The notes: generated by a model not told the origin, from the letters alone. DNA of 64,000 bases from JBAXTE01 sp963556065 (GCA_963556065.3 CAUVYH020000005.1:434001-498000); one strand, 5' to 3'; shown: positions 1-8,783, counted from the stretch's first letter. Numbers and translations are program-made.

Positions 1-449
1 TAGCTTTAAAAGAAGAAAAAGAATTATCCTTTAAACATTATTCATTATCAAAATTATTAAGACTACAAGAAGAATGGAACGTTCCAAATTCTGTTTCTTC
101 GGCATTAAGTCAATTTTCTTTTGAGCAAATTACAATTGAAAAATTGCCAGATTTAAAAAGAGAATTGAAAAAATACTGGAGTAGTTTTAATACGCAGCAA
201 ACAGCACCAAGACAAAATGCAACTCAAAGACAAATTGGAAAAATTGAAAGGATTTTGCATAATGACGAAAAGGGAGCAGATGGATTCATTAAATATGACG
301 GGAATAAATCAGTTTACTTTCGAGTAAATACAACAGAAGAAATAATTAAAAAAATAGCAGTAGGTTTAGAAGTGGAATTTAAGATATTACCAGCGACAGA
401 TGACAAAAAAGAAAAAGCGGTTCAATTGAAGATAACCCACGCTTCGTAG
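1..449 (+). CDS. 3' part of an unknown cassette gene with a cold-shock-like OB-fold C-terminus
   Basis: The frame read from base 3 is open from the window edge to TAG at 447-449, giving at least 148 residues, so the true start is upstream of the window. The N-terminal visible part is helical and charged. The last about 65 residues (IGKIERIL, then GFIKYDG, SVYFRV, GLEVEFKI, KAVQLKI) follow the strand pattern of a cold-shock/S1-like OB fold, which suggests nucleic acid binding. That is a pattern reading, not a proven family. The stop codon lies in the first bases of the hairpin module at 446-516, and the cassette closes with the attC at 587-717. The function of the whole protein cannot be told from this end. 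Confidence 0.7.
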   Translation, partial: ALKEEKELSFKHYSLSKLLRLQEEWNVPNSVSSALSQFSFEQITIEKLPDLKRELKKYWSSFNTQQTAPRQNATQRQIGKIERILHNDEKGADGFIKYDGNKSVYFRVNTTEEIIKKIAVGLEVEFKILPATDDKKEKAVQLKITHAS

Positions 450-516
450 TCAAGCACATTGGCTGGTCGCACAAAAAGCCAACACACGACCAAAACCAGC
501 CAAAGAGCTTGCCTAC
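446..516 (+). repeat. hairpin module, copy 1
   Basis: An imperfect inverted repeat. The outer arms GTAGTCAAGC and GCTTGCCTAC pair with one mismatch. The inner arms TTGGCTGGTCG and CGACCAAAACCAGCCAA pair around a loop carrying ACACGACC. Constant AGCACA and AGAGCT strings flank the inner stem. The same layout occurs at 11495-11564 (near-identical) and at 8868-8923 (different stem sequence, same layout). It starts inside the stop codon of the upstream gene. Confidence 0.7.
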
Positions 517-586
517 CCAAACGCACGGCAGACAGAAACGATGTAGCAAATTGATAGAAAAATGACAGAAAATAAAGAACACCAGG

Positions 587-717
587 CGGTAACAAGCGGT
601 ATAAAACATTGGGGTTTAAGTGGTTATTCGAGCTTTCTGCCCCGCATCAGGTTCGGTGTAACTCGACAGGAAAGTAGCCCGCAATCCCCAACGATTTCAT
701 ACCGCCAGCCGTTAGCA
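587..717 (+). repeat. attC site A
   Basis: 131 bp. R'' CGGTAAC at 587-593 and R' GTTAGCA at 711-717 bound complementary L boxes GCGGTAT / ATACCGC, followed inward by TTGGGG / CCCCAA. The centre is the variable terminal structure. Crossover is after G711. Together with the module at 446-516 it forms a 272-bp block repeated at 11495-11766. An open frame runs through this site into the next gene from 562, but the site itself is not coding. Confidence 0.85.
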
Positions 718-738
718 AACATATTAAAAAAGAAACCT

Positions 739-2412
739 ATGAACAGAATTTTATTGACAATATTAATTTCAGCCAGTTTTTTAATCTCTAAAGGACAGGT
801 GAAAAATTATTTTATCCCAACATCTGAATATTTTAATGAAACATTCTTATATCAATCAGAAAAGTGGGAAAATGAAAATGGACAGTTTCAGACAAAAAAT
901 GAGGTGCAATATTTTTTAGACCAATCTGGTAATTACAAGAAATATATTATCAGTAAATCATATAGATATAATGTTTTGGAAAGTCCTATACTAAAGGTTC
1001 ATCAGTTTTTTTATGTAAGTAATAATTCAGTTGCACAAATTTATAATTACATTGAGGGAGTATCAGAAGAATTAAAAGCAATGGGATTTGATAATACCAA
1101 TATGAATACAATTCTTTTAAAATATCCACCATCAAATTGGCAAGATAAAAAGGATAAAGATGTGACGGATTTTTATAGTTGTGAGTTTGGAAAATTACAA
1201 ACGGATTATGCTTACTATGATAATTGCATTATTGTAACAAAGACATCCAAGGCAAATTCACCAAAAGAGAAATGGGTTGAGAAATACTCTTCAAAAACAT
1301 ATTATGCTCATAATTTAGGATTAGTAAAAACGGAAGATTATGAAAATGGGAAATTACTCAATATGAGTGTTGGTTATGGAGGTACATTAGTCGATAATTT
1401 TTCAGAATATTCATTTTACATAAAAGAAAAAGAAAAAAATGAAAAATTAGAAGCTGAAAGAAAAAAACAAGAAGAAATAAAAAAGCTAAACGCTTTTTTA
1501 TTGGAAAGAAAGACTAAGGTATATGATTATAAAGAATTAAATTATTCTGACTACAATTCAATTAATAATTCCATTACTACTACAATTCAAAATGTCCTTA
1601 AAGAAAAGAATATTAAAGGTATGGCAGATTATAAGTTTACATACACAATTGACACTCTTGGAATTACTTCATTTACGCTTTTAGAGACTGGTACTCCAAA
1701 CGATGAGATAACCAATCTTATTAAACCACTAATAAAAGATATTAAATTAAAACCAGTTACAAAAAATGGTTATTCTGTTTTTGCAAAATCGGAGTACGCA
1801 ATTAACATTAAATTGGAGGAAAAAACATTTGATGTTAAAAAAAATAATGTAGAAACTATTATAATCAATAACCCAAATAACCTTTATGAAAAAGAAATTA
1901 ACTCTTTGATTTCTTCTGCACCTATTGGTAAATACACGATACAGATAAGGAAAAAAGAAATTAATAGTATTGATTTTTCAAATAATTATGTTTCAAAATA
2001 TAAAGGTATTGGAGGTCCGTCAAATATGTTTTTATCTGTTCTTGTACCAGGATTAGGAGTAAAAGGGGTTACAGGTGGAAGCAAAAACGGACTTAATCGC
2101 ACATTGTTGTCATACGGTTTTATTCTATCTGGGGTAGGTTGTAAGCTTTGGTCAATGAGTGAATACGATAAATATCATTCTGCAACAGACCAAAGCTCAA
2201 TTGACCAATATTATGGTAGTGCTAATTTTCTTAATAAATCTTTTTATGTATTAACTGCAACAGGTGTTGCAATATGGATTTATGATATAATTTGGGTTGC
2301 AAATAAAGGGTTTCAAAACAAAAAAGAGCAATCCTTATATAAACAAAAATTGTCATTCTATTATGAGCCAAACAATCAGATGCTCGGACTAAATTACAAA
2401 CTCAAATTTTAA
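739..2412 (+). CDS. secreted or membrane-anchored protein of unknown function (557 aa)
   Basis: First gene of a three-gene cassette. I place the start at ATG 739 because the longer frame from 562 reads through attC A. From 739 the protein opens with a clean signal peptide (MNRILLTILISASFLISKGQ). A lysine/glutamate-rich coiled-coil stretch lies near residues 230-265. The segment around residues 275-365 has the alternating strand pattern of a periplasmic domain. The C-terminal 130 residues hold two or three hydrophobic segments (FLSVLVPGLGVKG, LLSYGFILSGVGCKLW, FYVLTATGVAIWIYDIIW), recalling Bacteroidota DUF5683-like proteins. The next gene starts 5 bp after the stop. Function unknown. Confidence 0.8.
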   Translation: MNRILLTILISASFLISKGQVKNYFIPTSEYFNETFLYQSEKWENENGQFQTKNEVQYFLDQSGNYKKYIISKSYRYNVLESPILKVHQFFYVSNNSVAQIYNYIEGVSEELKAMGFDNTNMNTILLKYPPSNWQDKKDKDVTDFYSCEFGKLQTDYAYYDNCIIVTKTSKANSPKEKWVEKYSSKTYYAHNLGLVKTEDYENGKLLNMSVGYGGTLVDNFSEYSFYIKEKEKNEKLEAERKKQEEIKKLNAFLLERKTKVYDYKELNYSDYNSINNSITTTIQNVLKEKNIKGMADYKFTYTIDTLGITSFTLLETGTPNDEITNLIKPLIKDIKLKPVTKNGYSVFAKSEYAINIKLEEKTFDVKKNNVETIIINNPNNLYEKEINSLISSAPIGKYTIQIRKKEINSIDFSNNYVSKYKGIGGPSNMFLSVLVPGLGVKGVTGGSKNGLNRTLLSYGFILSGVGCKLWSMSEYDKYHSATDQSSIDQYYGSANFLNKSFYVLTATGVAIWIYDIIWVANKGFQNKKEQSLYKQKLSFYYEPNNQMLGLNYKLKF

Positions 2413-2417
2413 AAATT

Positions 2418-3443
2418 ATGAAATATTTACCATATATTCTAGTATTTATAGTTGCTTTAGTTTTATCAAGTTGTGAAAAAATAATGCCTGATTTACCACG
2501 AGATAATCCAAATGATTATTATTTTGAGGGTGATGACGCTGACAAAAATTATGATATAAAATATTTTCAAAGCGAAATTACTTGCAAAATTCCCAAAGGT
2601 TCAAACAATTATTCAGAAGAAAAAACTATAAAAGCAGGAGATAGAATATTTATGAGTATTGAATTAAAAAATGAATGTAATTTTGATTTAAATAGTATTC
2701 GTGCTACAATAACATCTCAAAATCAATTGGCGACAGTTGAAGGTTTAAACACTGGTTATTATTTGAAATTCTCCGAAGGTAGCACCGATGATTATATTGG
2801 TGTGGGAAAAACCGGTTACGGTGTAATTACCAATGGACAATATTATCATTCAGCACCAAATAGTAATTTCTACGCATTAGAATTTGTTGTTTCAGAAAAC
2901 GCTAAAATTGGCGATGTTCTGAGTTTTAATATAAACATTACCGATGATTTTAACCATCAATGGACAGAAAACTTTACTGTTACTGTAAATGAAGCAATCC
3001 CTAATTTAGCTTTTTTTAGTAGCAACGTAGCTTGTAAATATTCATTGGGGTCTTCTAATTATTCTGATGAAAATTCTGTTAAAGCTGGGGACAGGATTTT
3101 CTTAAATATAAAAATGAAAAATGAGGGTACATCAAGTATTTACGGAATAAAAGCAAATATTACATCAGCAAGTAATTTGATAACAATAGAACCATTGACA
3201 ACAGGTTATTATTTAAAATTTACTCAAAGCAGTACACAGAGTTATATTAATGCAGGGAGTACTGGTTGGGGTGAAATAACGAATGGTCAGTATTATGATT
3301 TTGCACCAAATTATAATTCATATTCTGTTGAATTTAAAGTATCTGAAACAGCAAACATTGGCGATATAATAGAATTTTCAATAGAGGCATCTGATAATTT
3401 AGGAAATGAATGGACTGATAATTTTTCAATTACAATTCAATGA
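2418..3443 (+). CDS. lipoprotein with two tandem Ig-like/CARDB-like repeats (341 aa)
   Basis: A lipoprotein signal is clear: hydrophobic LVFIVALVLSSC with the lipid cysteine at about residue 19, followed by an acidic linker. Two homologous repeats of about 140 residues follow. Each runs from a C-K-x-GSxNYS start through KAGDRIF, GYYLKF, NGQYY, APN and IGD to WTxNFxxT. The shared beta pattern resembles CARDB/Ig-like adhesion or ligand modules, so a surface-exposed binding role is likely. It sits between the secreted 557-aa protein and the DUF2971 gene and overlaps the latter by 4 bp, so the three genes are surely cotranscribed. The internal duplication is plain, but no ligand can be named. Confidence 0.85.
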   Translation: MKYLPYILVFIVALVLSSCEKIMPDLPRDNPNDYYFEGDDADKNYDIKYFQSEITCKIPKGSNNYSEEKTIKAGDRIFMSIELKNECNFDLNSIRATITSQNQLATVEGLNTGYYLKFSEGSTDDYIGVGKTGYGVITNGQYYHSAPNSNFYALEFVVSENAKIGDVLSFNINITDDFNHQWTENFTVTVNEAIPNLAFFSSNVACKYSLGSSNYSDENSVKAGDRIFLNIKMKNEGTSSIYGIKANITSASNLITIEPLTTGYYLKFTQSSTQSYINAGSTGWGEITNGQYYDFAPNYNSYSVEFKVSETANIGDIIEFSIEASDNLGNEWTDNFSITIQ

Positions 3444-4216
3444 TTTATAAATTCTTTCAAAATAGTGAATTTATTTTGTCGACATTGATTAATGGTCAGC
3501 TTTGGTTTAGCAAAGTTGAAGATTTTAATGACCCTTTTGAATGGAATTTCCTTTATAAAATTAATGTAGAGCGAGATAGATTAGATATTGAAAATTACGT
3601 TGAAGAAACAAATTTTGGGCGTTCTCAATCTGAAAAAGAGAAAAAATTAAAAATATACTTAGAAACCCCAATTATTTTAGAAAATGAGTTAAACAAATCT
3701 CTTCAATATAGGAAAAACAAAGGAGTGTGTTGTTTTACAGAAGAAGAAAATAAACTAAATGTGTTAATGTGGTCGCATTATTCAAATTCTCACAAAGGAG
3801 TTGTTTTGGGTTTCTCTGAAGAAGAAATTGTTTTAATACATTCGGAAGATTATAGAGTTAACTCAAATAGCGAAATTATTTTTTCAAAACCTGACCGTAG
3901 AAATATTAATTATAAAAACATCCCGTCATTTGTAAACCCATTTGACACAGAAAGACTTGGCGTAAGAGATTACGAATATATTAAATCAGAGGACTGGAAA
4001 TATGAAAAAGAAATCCGAATGGTTTCACCCAAATTTGGACTTCATTACTTTAATAAACAAAGTCTTAAAGAAATAATTATCGGTATAAATTCTACAGATA
4101 ACTTAATAAATACAATAGGAAATATTACAAAGGAAATAGCAGAGTACTCAAATATAAAACTATTGAAATGTCAAAGAGAAGAAAATATATTAAAAATGAA
4201 ACTGACTGAAAACTAA
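3440..4216 (+). CDS. DUF2971 family protein (258 aa)
   Basis: Recognised by the DUF2971 hallmarks: an N-terminal LWFSKVEDFNDPFE, a central CCFTEEENKLNVLMWSHY followed by HKGVVLGF, and a C-terminal SEDWKYEKEIRMV. No signal peptide, so it is cytoplasmic. The family is often found in genomic islands and defence-rich loci, and its biochemical role is not settled. The ATG overlaps the end of the lipoprotein gene by 4 bp, giving translational coupling. Its stop is 7 bp before attC B, so it closes the cassette. A cytoplasmic partner for two exported proteins is unusual for a cassette operon. Confidence 0.88.
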   Translation: MIYKFFQNSEFILSTLINGQLWFSKVEDFNDPFEWNFLYKINVERDRLDIENYVEETNFGRSQSEKEKKLKIYLETPIILENELNKSLQYRKNKGVCCFTEEENKLNVLMWSHYSNSHKGVVLGFSEEEIVLIHSEDYRVNSNSEIIFSKPDRRNINYKNIPSFVNPFDTERLGVRDYEYIKSEDWKYEKEIRMVSPKFGLHYFNKQSLKEIIIGINSTDNLINTIGNITKEIAEYSNIKLLKCQREENILKMKLTEN

Positions 4217-4222
4217 TACGTT

Positions 4223-4355
4223 TGCTAACATGCGGTATATTTTATTGCCGAGATAGTGCCGAATTCAACTGCTGTGGCTCGCTTCAAACTTTATCTTGGT
4301 TTGACAGTGAAGTGCTCCGAAATCGGCAACAAAAACATACCGCCATCCGTTACAA
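4223..4355 (+). repeat. attC site B
   Basis: 133 bp with R'' TGCTAAC (4223-4229) and R' GTTACAA (4349-4355). L boxes GCGGTAT / ATACCGC are followed by TTGCCGA / TCGGCAA, giving a long stem once TA/AA bulges are allowed. The R'' with its flank, TTTGCTAAC, is the exact complement of GTTAGCAAA at the left end of the same cassette (711-719). Confidence 0.85.
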
Positions 4356-4381
4356 GCAACCATAAAAAAACACTACATACA

Positions 4382-5101
4382 ATGAATGAAACTGAAAAAT
4401 TTGAAATTTGGTTAAAAACCACAACTTCAGAAAAGAAAAAAACTAATTCTACTGCATATAATTATTCTAGAGCTATTAAACGAATTGAACAACATTATAA
4501 GGAAACAACAGGAGAAAATATTTACTTGTTTCTTACTCCAATTGAAGTAGCAGAAAAATTACTACAAAAATATTCTTTAAATGGTGAATATTCTGAATTT
4601 GGAAAATATGGGAATGGAACTATTCGAAATGCTTTGTCAGCTTTAATTAGATACAGAAAAATTTCTCCTAAAATCGAATTTGATAATGATTCCCAAAATG
4701 ATTTTGAAGAACTACCAAATTTTCATTATGAAAATGATTTACAAGAAACAATTTTATTTCAGATAAACGAATTATTTCCAGACTATATGATTTTTGGCGA
4801 TACCTCAGAGGAAGGTGTTAAATATCGGATAGAAGGAAAAGAAATTGATATTTTATTAGAAAGTATTGACGGTACATCTTTATTAATCATTGAGTTAAAG
4901 GCAGGTAAAGCTAATGAAAAAGTTTTTGGACAAATTGCTATGTATTATGGTTTGGTTAAAAAAAAGTATCCAACTAAAAACATCCGAGGCTTAATTATAG
5001 CACAAGAAATAGCCGACGAACTTTTGTATGCAGGAGGTCTTTCTGAAAAAATATCTTTTATGACTTATTCCCTACAAGTAAAATTACTTCAAATTAATTA
5101 A
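4382..5101 (+). CDS. PD-(D/E)XK nuclease-like protein (239 aa)
   Basis: Start placed at ATG 4382; the longer frame from 4256 runs back into attC B. The C-terminal half carries the PD-(D/E)XK signature: GKEIDILLE with D156, then LLIIELKAG with E171 and K173, and a helix with FGQIAMYYG. This resembles the nuclease core of NucS/DUF91-type enzymes. The N-terminal 100 residues are helical (TAYNYSRAIKRIEQHY), a possible DNA-binding or recombinase core-binding-like domain. No signal peptide. The MORN protein gene starts 20 bp downstream with no attC between them, so both travel as one cassette. Expected to cut DNA; target unknown. A defence or mobile-element role is inference. Confidence 0.75.
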   Translation: MNETEKFEIWLKTTTSEKKKTNSTAYNYSRAIKRIEQHYKETTGENIYLFLTPIEVAEKLLQKYSLNGEYSEFGKYGNGTIRNALSALIRYRKISPKIEFDNDSQNDFEELPNFHYENDLQETILFQINELFPDYMIFGDTSEEGVKYRIEGKEIDILLESIDGTSLLIIELKAGKANEKVFGQIAMYYGLVKKKYPTKNIRGLIIAQEIADELLYAGGLSEKISFMTYSLQVKLLQIN

Positions 5102-5120
5102 CACATAAAACTTAAACGAA

Positions 5121-6905
5121 ATGAAATTTTTAAATCTGTTATTTGTAGCATTATGTAGTGTTGCAATATCTTATGGTCAGTCTAGCCAAAAAGCTTTGAG
5201 AACTGAAACAATCAATTATAAAAATGGTAAAGCAACATTCCAATGTTATGAAGATTCAAAAACAGGGAATCTTATTAAGCATGGAACTTTTAGCTTTGTA
5301 GAAAATCAAAAAGGTGAATATGGGTCACAAGATGTTACAATCAAAGGAGAATTTAAGGATGGATATAGAAATGGCTCTTGGATATATACAATCAAAAAAG
5401 TGGATGCTGAAAACCAAAATGGAACTTTTACTACTGGTACATTAACTTCAACCCAAAATTTCAAAGATGGTTATCCTGATGGTCAGTGGATTTTGAATAA
5501 TCAATGGAAAACAAGAGATAGAAAATACGTTGATTTTAAATATGTTTGGGGTGCTTATAGTAATATTGAAAATGAAAGTGCAACTTTTACTTTTAAAAAG
5601 GGCGTAATGATTGGTGCTGTGAATTATAAAGAATACGGTAAATCACATACAATTAATTTAACTCAAGATGGTTTTGCTACGGGTTCGTTTATTGATGAAA
5701 ATTCAGGCACCACAACAGAAAAGAACTTTAATTCAAAAGGTGTCATTACAAAATATGTTGAAAGAGTTTCTGCATCAGGTACAGTTTTGAATTCAATTGA
5801 TTTTGATAATGAACTATTACAAATTGCGGATGCTTATTTAAATAATCAAAAGACGATTGCGGATTTAGATAATTTGTCGATTAAATTAGATACAATAAAA
5901 GGAATTGCAGAAGATGCAGGTTTATTGTTCTATTCTGATTATTTTTCATTACCTGGAATTGATGGAGATAAAACAATTACAGAAAAAGGTAATATTCGTG
6001 TTCATGGCAGATATTTAAAGTTTGAACGTATTAAAATAATTCCTTTTGAAGAACATCCACGATGGCCACGTAAATATTCTGGTTATTCAGATGTGAAATC
6101 AAAAATTAGTAGTTATAATGATTTTCTAAAATTCTACGGTAAAGAGGTTAGCAAAGATGATTACATTACAATCCAAGGTTTAATAAAAGAAGCAGAAAAC
6201 GAATTAAATTCAATTTCAAATCAACGAGAAGCTCAAGAAAAATACTCTGAACTATATAAACAACTTAGTAGCAAATTTGAAGTAAAATCAAAAGTTTCCA
6301 AAACAGAAGGTCAAAGTCCGTACAATGTAAATACTCATGTGTTTTCAAGAAACACAAAGAACACTTTAGGTAAATATTCGAATAATGCAACGAATCTATT
6401 CTTTTCGTATAAATATTCAAAATCAGATTTTACTTCTCAAGGCTTTAAAGGTAAAGAAAATGATTATGTTGCATCATTAGCATTGTTGAATGAATTTACT
6501 AAGTTTTTAGATGTTAAACAGGCAAACATTGACTCCCTTTCAACCATAAAAGCGTGGACTTCTGACATTATTTTTAATTCTAACGATATAGAATGTAAAT
6601 ATATCATTAATCAAAGCAATAGTTCATTTAATACTTACTCAGAGTCAAATCCTAGACAAACAAAAAAAACAAAATTATATGTTCCATATTTGAATGTTTT
6701 TGAAAACCTTTTGCTAGAAATTGGGAATTGTAAAACTTTTGATGAATATTATAGCAAGTTTAATGAGCTAAATGACCTTTGTTTATTTGTGAATAATTCG
6801 TTAACGAGCAAAACATCTGATATTGAAAAAGAGCTTAAAACATCAACAGATTACAAAGCTCAATTAGAGGTATTTAAAAAAGCTATAAAATCTACTGGTT
6901 TGTAG
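5121..6905 (+). CDS. secreted protein with MORN-like repeats (594 aa)
   Basis: Begins with a signal peptide (MKFLNLLFVALCSVAISYGQ), so it is exported. Residues about 30-180 hold MORN-type repeat units of the form FKDGYRNGSW, FKDGYPDGQW and related. These are common in Bacteroidota exported proteins and usually mediate binding rather than catalysis. The remaining 400 residues are helix-rich, with predicted coiled coil near LIKEAENELNSISNQREAQEKY, and match no family I can name. It follows the nuclease gene by 20 bp and ends 15 bp before attC C. The pairing of an intracellular nuclease with an exported protein on one cassette is odd and may simply reflect two joined cassettes that lost an attC. 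Confidence 0.8.
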   Translation: MKFLNLLFVALCSVAISYGQSSQKALRTETINYKNGKATFQCYEDSKTGNLIKHGTFSFVENQKGEYGSQDVTIKGEFKDGYRNGSWIYTIKKVDAENQNGTFTTGTLTSTQNFKDGYPDGQWILNNQWKTRDRKYVDFKYVWGAYSNIENESATFTFKKGVMIGAVNYKEYGKSHTINLTQDGFATGSFIDENSGTTTEKNFNSKGVITKYVERVSASGTVLNSIDFDNELLQIADAYLNNQKTIADLDNLSIKLDTIKGIAEDAGLLFYSDYFSLPGIDGDKTITEKGNIRVHGRYLKFERIKIIPFEEHPRWPRKYSGYSDVKSKISSYNDFLKFYGKEVSKDDYITIQGLIKEAENELNSISNQREAQEKYSELYKQLSSKFEVKSKVSKTEGQSPYNVNTHVFSRNTKNTLGKYSNNATNLFFSYKYSKSDFTSQGFKGKENDYVASLALLNEFTKFLDVKQANIDSLSTIKAWTSDIIFNSNDIECKYIINQSNSSFNTYSESNPRQTKKTKLYVPYLNVFENLLLEIGNCKTFDEYYSKFNELNDLCLFVNNSLTSKTSDIEKELKTSTDYKAQLEVFKKAIKSTGL

Positions 6906-6920
6906 ATAAAAAATGGCAGC

Positions 6921-7051
6921 TTGTAACACGCAATATAGCAAAAGGCGGGTGTTGTGGTTAATTGAACCTTTCTACCCCGCATCAAGTTTTGTAACGGGGG
7001 ATAATGACGCAATCCGCATTCCGCCTCTTGCCATATTGCCATCCGTTAGGC
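6921..7051 (+). repeat. attC site C
   Basis: 131 bp. R'' TTGTAAC (6921-6927) and R' GTTAGGC (7045-7051). The inner arms GCAATATAGCAAAAGGCGG and their partner before R' pair at 17 of 19 positions. R'' TTGTAAC is the exact complement of GTTACAA at the left end of this cassette (4349). Crossover is after G7045. Confidence 0.87.
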
Positions 7052-7911
7052 ACAAGGCGAAAAAACAAGTTACAGTATTAATTGAAATAATATTTTAATG
7101 AAAGCAATTACGATTTCAATAACGTTTTTAATAATTATTACAAAGATATTTGGACAAGATACTTGTTTAAAAATAACTCGTCTTACTCCATATGACACAG
7201 TTACTGAAGCGGATTATATACACCGAACTATTTTTTTGGTTGAAAGCCTAAAGGACACAGTAGAAATTGAGAGATTTGCAAGTTCATGTGGTTGTGAAGC
7301 TCCATATATCGCACATGGAATAATATATCCCAATTATCCAGACACCGTTTATGTAGCGTCTTTATTATTGGGTCGTCCAGGTCCTTATCATAAGTCAACA
7401 TATTTAATGACAAAATCTGGTTGTTTTCAGACAATTTTTACGGATTTTTATGTTTCAAATTATCTTCCACCGACAAATATAACCATAGAAAGATTCCACA
7501 AAGAAATTTTAGATGAATATTCCTTTGTGGAAAGTAAAAATGATTGTATTTACGATTTATTAGTAAATAATATTGGAACAAATAATTTAGTTATTAAGGA
7601 TATTAAAAGCACGAATCCAGACATTATAATTTCGTCGTGGGATAGGCAAAAACAAATTAAAACAGGTGATTCGGATTGGCTACGAATATTCTTGACAAAG
7701 ACTAATGCTAGCGATAGGCTTTCCATTGAAATAATATATAATACGAACCAAAAACTGACATGGAGTGAAGACTAAAACGCCCAGTGCCTAACAAAGCCTT
7801 GCTTTCATCGGGGGTGAACTGAAACTAGAAACGACAAACAAATTAATAAACGTCAGCGGTAAGCGACAGGAAAGTGGGGTTTAATCCCCGCCGAAAAGCA
7901 AGCCTCGGGCG
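7046..7911 (+). repeat. cassette duplication, unit 1 (866 bp)
   Basis: This 866-bp unit is followed at once by a copy (7912-8777) that I read as identical base for base. Both units begin TTAGGCACAAGG and end with the G of the next R' box, so the junctions fall exactly on the attC crossover. This is the expected product of excision and reinsertion of a cassette or of uneven exchange. Confidence 0.93.
7098..7775 (+). CDS. secreted DUF1573-like protein, copy 1 (225 aa)
   Basis: Signal peptide (MKAITISITFLIIITKIFGQ) then a beta-rich exported protein. SSCGCEAPYI followed by a PDTVYVASLL and PGPYHKSTYLMTKSG stretch is the pattern of DUF1573 (ASH-like Ig fold: CGC, then PG, then a closing strand). 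A second half (residues 115-225) with NNIGTNNLVIKDI looks like a second Ig-like unit. Such proteins are common in the Bacteroidota periplasm and their role is not known. The gene starts 52 bp into the cassette and ends 10 bp before attC D. The identical copy at 7964 means both should give the same product. Confidence 0.8.
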   Translation: MKAITISITFLIIITKIFGQDTCLKITRLTPYDTVTEADYIHRTIFLVESLKDTVEIERFASSCGCEAPYIAHGIIYPNYPDTVYVASLLLGRPGPYHKSTYLMTKSGCFQTIFTDFYVSNYLPPTNITIERFHKEILDEYSFVESKNDCIYDLLVNNIGTNNLVIKDIKSTNPDIIISSWDRQKQIKTGDSDWLRIFLTKTNASDRLSIEIIYNTNQKLTWSED

Positions 7912-7917
7912 TTAGGC
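7786..7917 (+). repeat. attC site D
   Basis: 132 bp with perfectly complementary boxes R'' GCCTAAC (7786-7792) and R' GTTAGGC (7911-7917). Inner arms AAGCCTTGCTTTC / GAAAAGCAAGCC and CGGGG / CCCCG support the folded bottom strand. This is the cleanest attC in the array. Confidence 0.92.
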
Positions 7918-8777
7918 ACAAGGCGAAAAAACAAGTTACAGTATTAATTGAAATAATATTTTAATGAAAGCAATTACGATTTCAATAACGTTTTTAATAA
8001 TTATTACAAAGATATTTGGACAAGATACTTGTTTAAAAATAACTCGTCTTACTCCATATGACACAGTTACTGAAGCGGATTATATACACCGAACTATTTT
8101 TTTGGTTGAAAGCCTAAAGGACACAGTAGAAATTGAGAGATTTGCAAGTTCATGTGGTTGTGAAGCTCCATATATCGCACATGGAATAATATATCCCAAT
8201 TATCCAGACACCGTTTATGTAGCGTCTTTATTATTGGGTCGTCCAGGTCCTTATCATAAGTCAACATATTTAATGACAAAATCTGGTTGTTTTCAGACAA
8301 TTTTTACGGATTTTTATGTTTCAAATTATCTTCCACCGACAAATATAACCATAGAAAGATTCCACAAAGAAATTTTAGATGAATATTCCTTTGTGGAAAG
8401 TAAAAATGATTGTATTTACGATTTATTAGTAAATAATATTGGAACAAATAATTTAGTTATTAAGGATATTAAAAGCACGAATCCAGACATTATAATTTCG
8501 TCGTGGGATAGGCAAAAACAAATTAAAACAGGTGATTCGGATTGGCTACGAATATTCTTGACAAAGACTAATGCTAGCGATAGGCTTTCCATTGAAATAA
8601 TATATAATACGAACCAAAAACTGACATGGAGTGAAGACTAAAACGCCCAGTGCCTAACAAAGCCTTGCTTTCATCGGGGGTGAACTGAAACTAGAAACGA
8701 CAAACAAATTAATAAACGTCAGCGGTAAGCGACAGGAAAGTGGGGTTTAATCCCCGCCGAAAAGCAAGCCTCGGGCG
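7912..8777 (+). repeat. cassette duplication, unit 2 (866 bp)
   Basis: Tandem copy of 7046-7911 with no difference that I can see, including the non-coding leader and the attC. Perfect identity implies a recent event or continuing homogenisation; an assembly artefact is the other reading. Confidence 0.93.
7964..8641 (+). CDS. secreted DUF1573-like protein, copy 2 (225 aa)
   Basis: Protein identical to the product of 7098-7775, with the same 52-bp leader. It carries a signal peptide, an SSCGC motif and two Ig-like halves. It lies on its own complete cassette, ending 10 bp before attC E. Two copies in tandem could raise dosage if the array is transcribed from upstream, since attC hairpins tend to reduce expression of later cassettes. 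That last point is inference from known integrons. Confidence 0.8.
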   Translation: MKAITISITFLIIITKIFGQDTCLKITRLTPYDTVTEADYIHRTIFLVESLKDTVEIERFASSCGCEAPYIAHGIIYPNYPDTVYVASLLLGRPGPYHKSTYLMTKSGCFQTIFTDFYVSNYLPPTNITIERFHKEILDEYSFVESKNDCIYDLLVNNIGTNNLVIKDIKSTNPDIIISSWDRQKQIKTGDSDWLRIFLTKTNASDRLSIEIIYNTNQKLTWSED

Positions 8778-8783
8778 TTACCG
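8652..8783 (+). repeat. attC site E
   Basis: Identical to attC D except for the last bases, which belong to the next cassette: R'' GCCTAAC (8652-8658), R' GTTACCG (8777-8783). Crossover is after G8777. Confidence 0.92.

Noticed and set aside
562..738. N-terminal extension of the 557-aa cassette protein
   Set aside because: The open frame runs through attC A, and the signal peptide starts only at ATG 739.
4256..4381. N-terminal extension of the nuclease gene
   Set aside because: Lies inside attC B; the conserved protein begins at ATG 4382.
7228..8300. Identical 68-codon minus-strand frames inside the duplicated gene
   Set aside because: They are duplicated only because the plus-strand gene is; no start context and no family signal.
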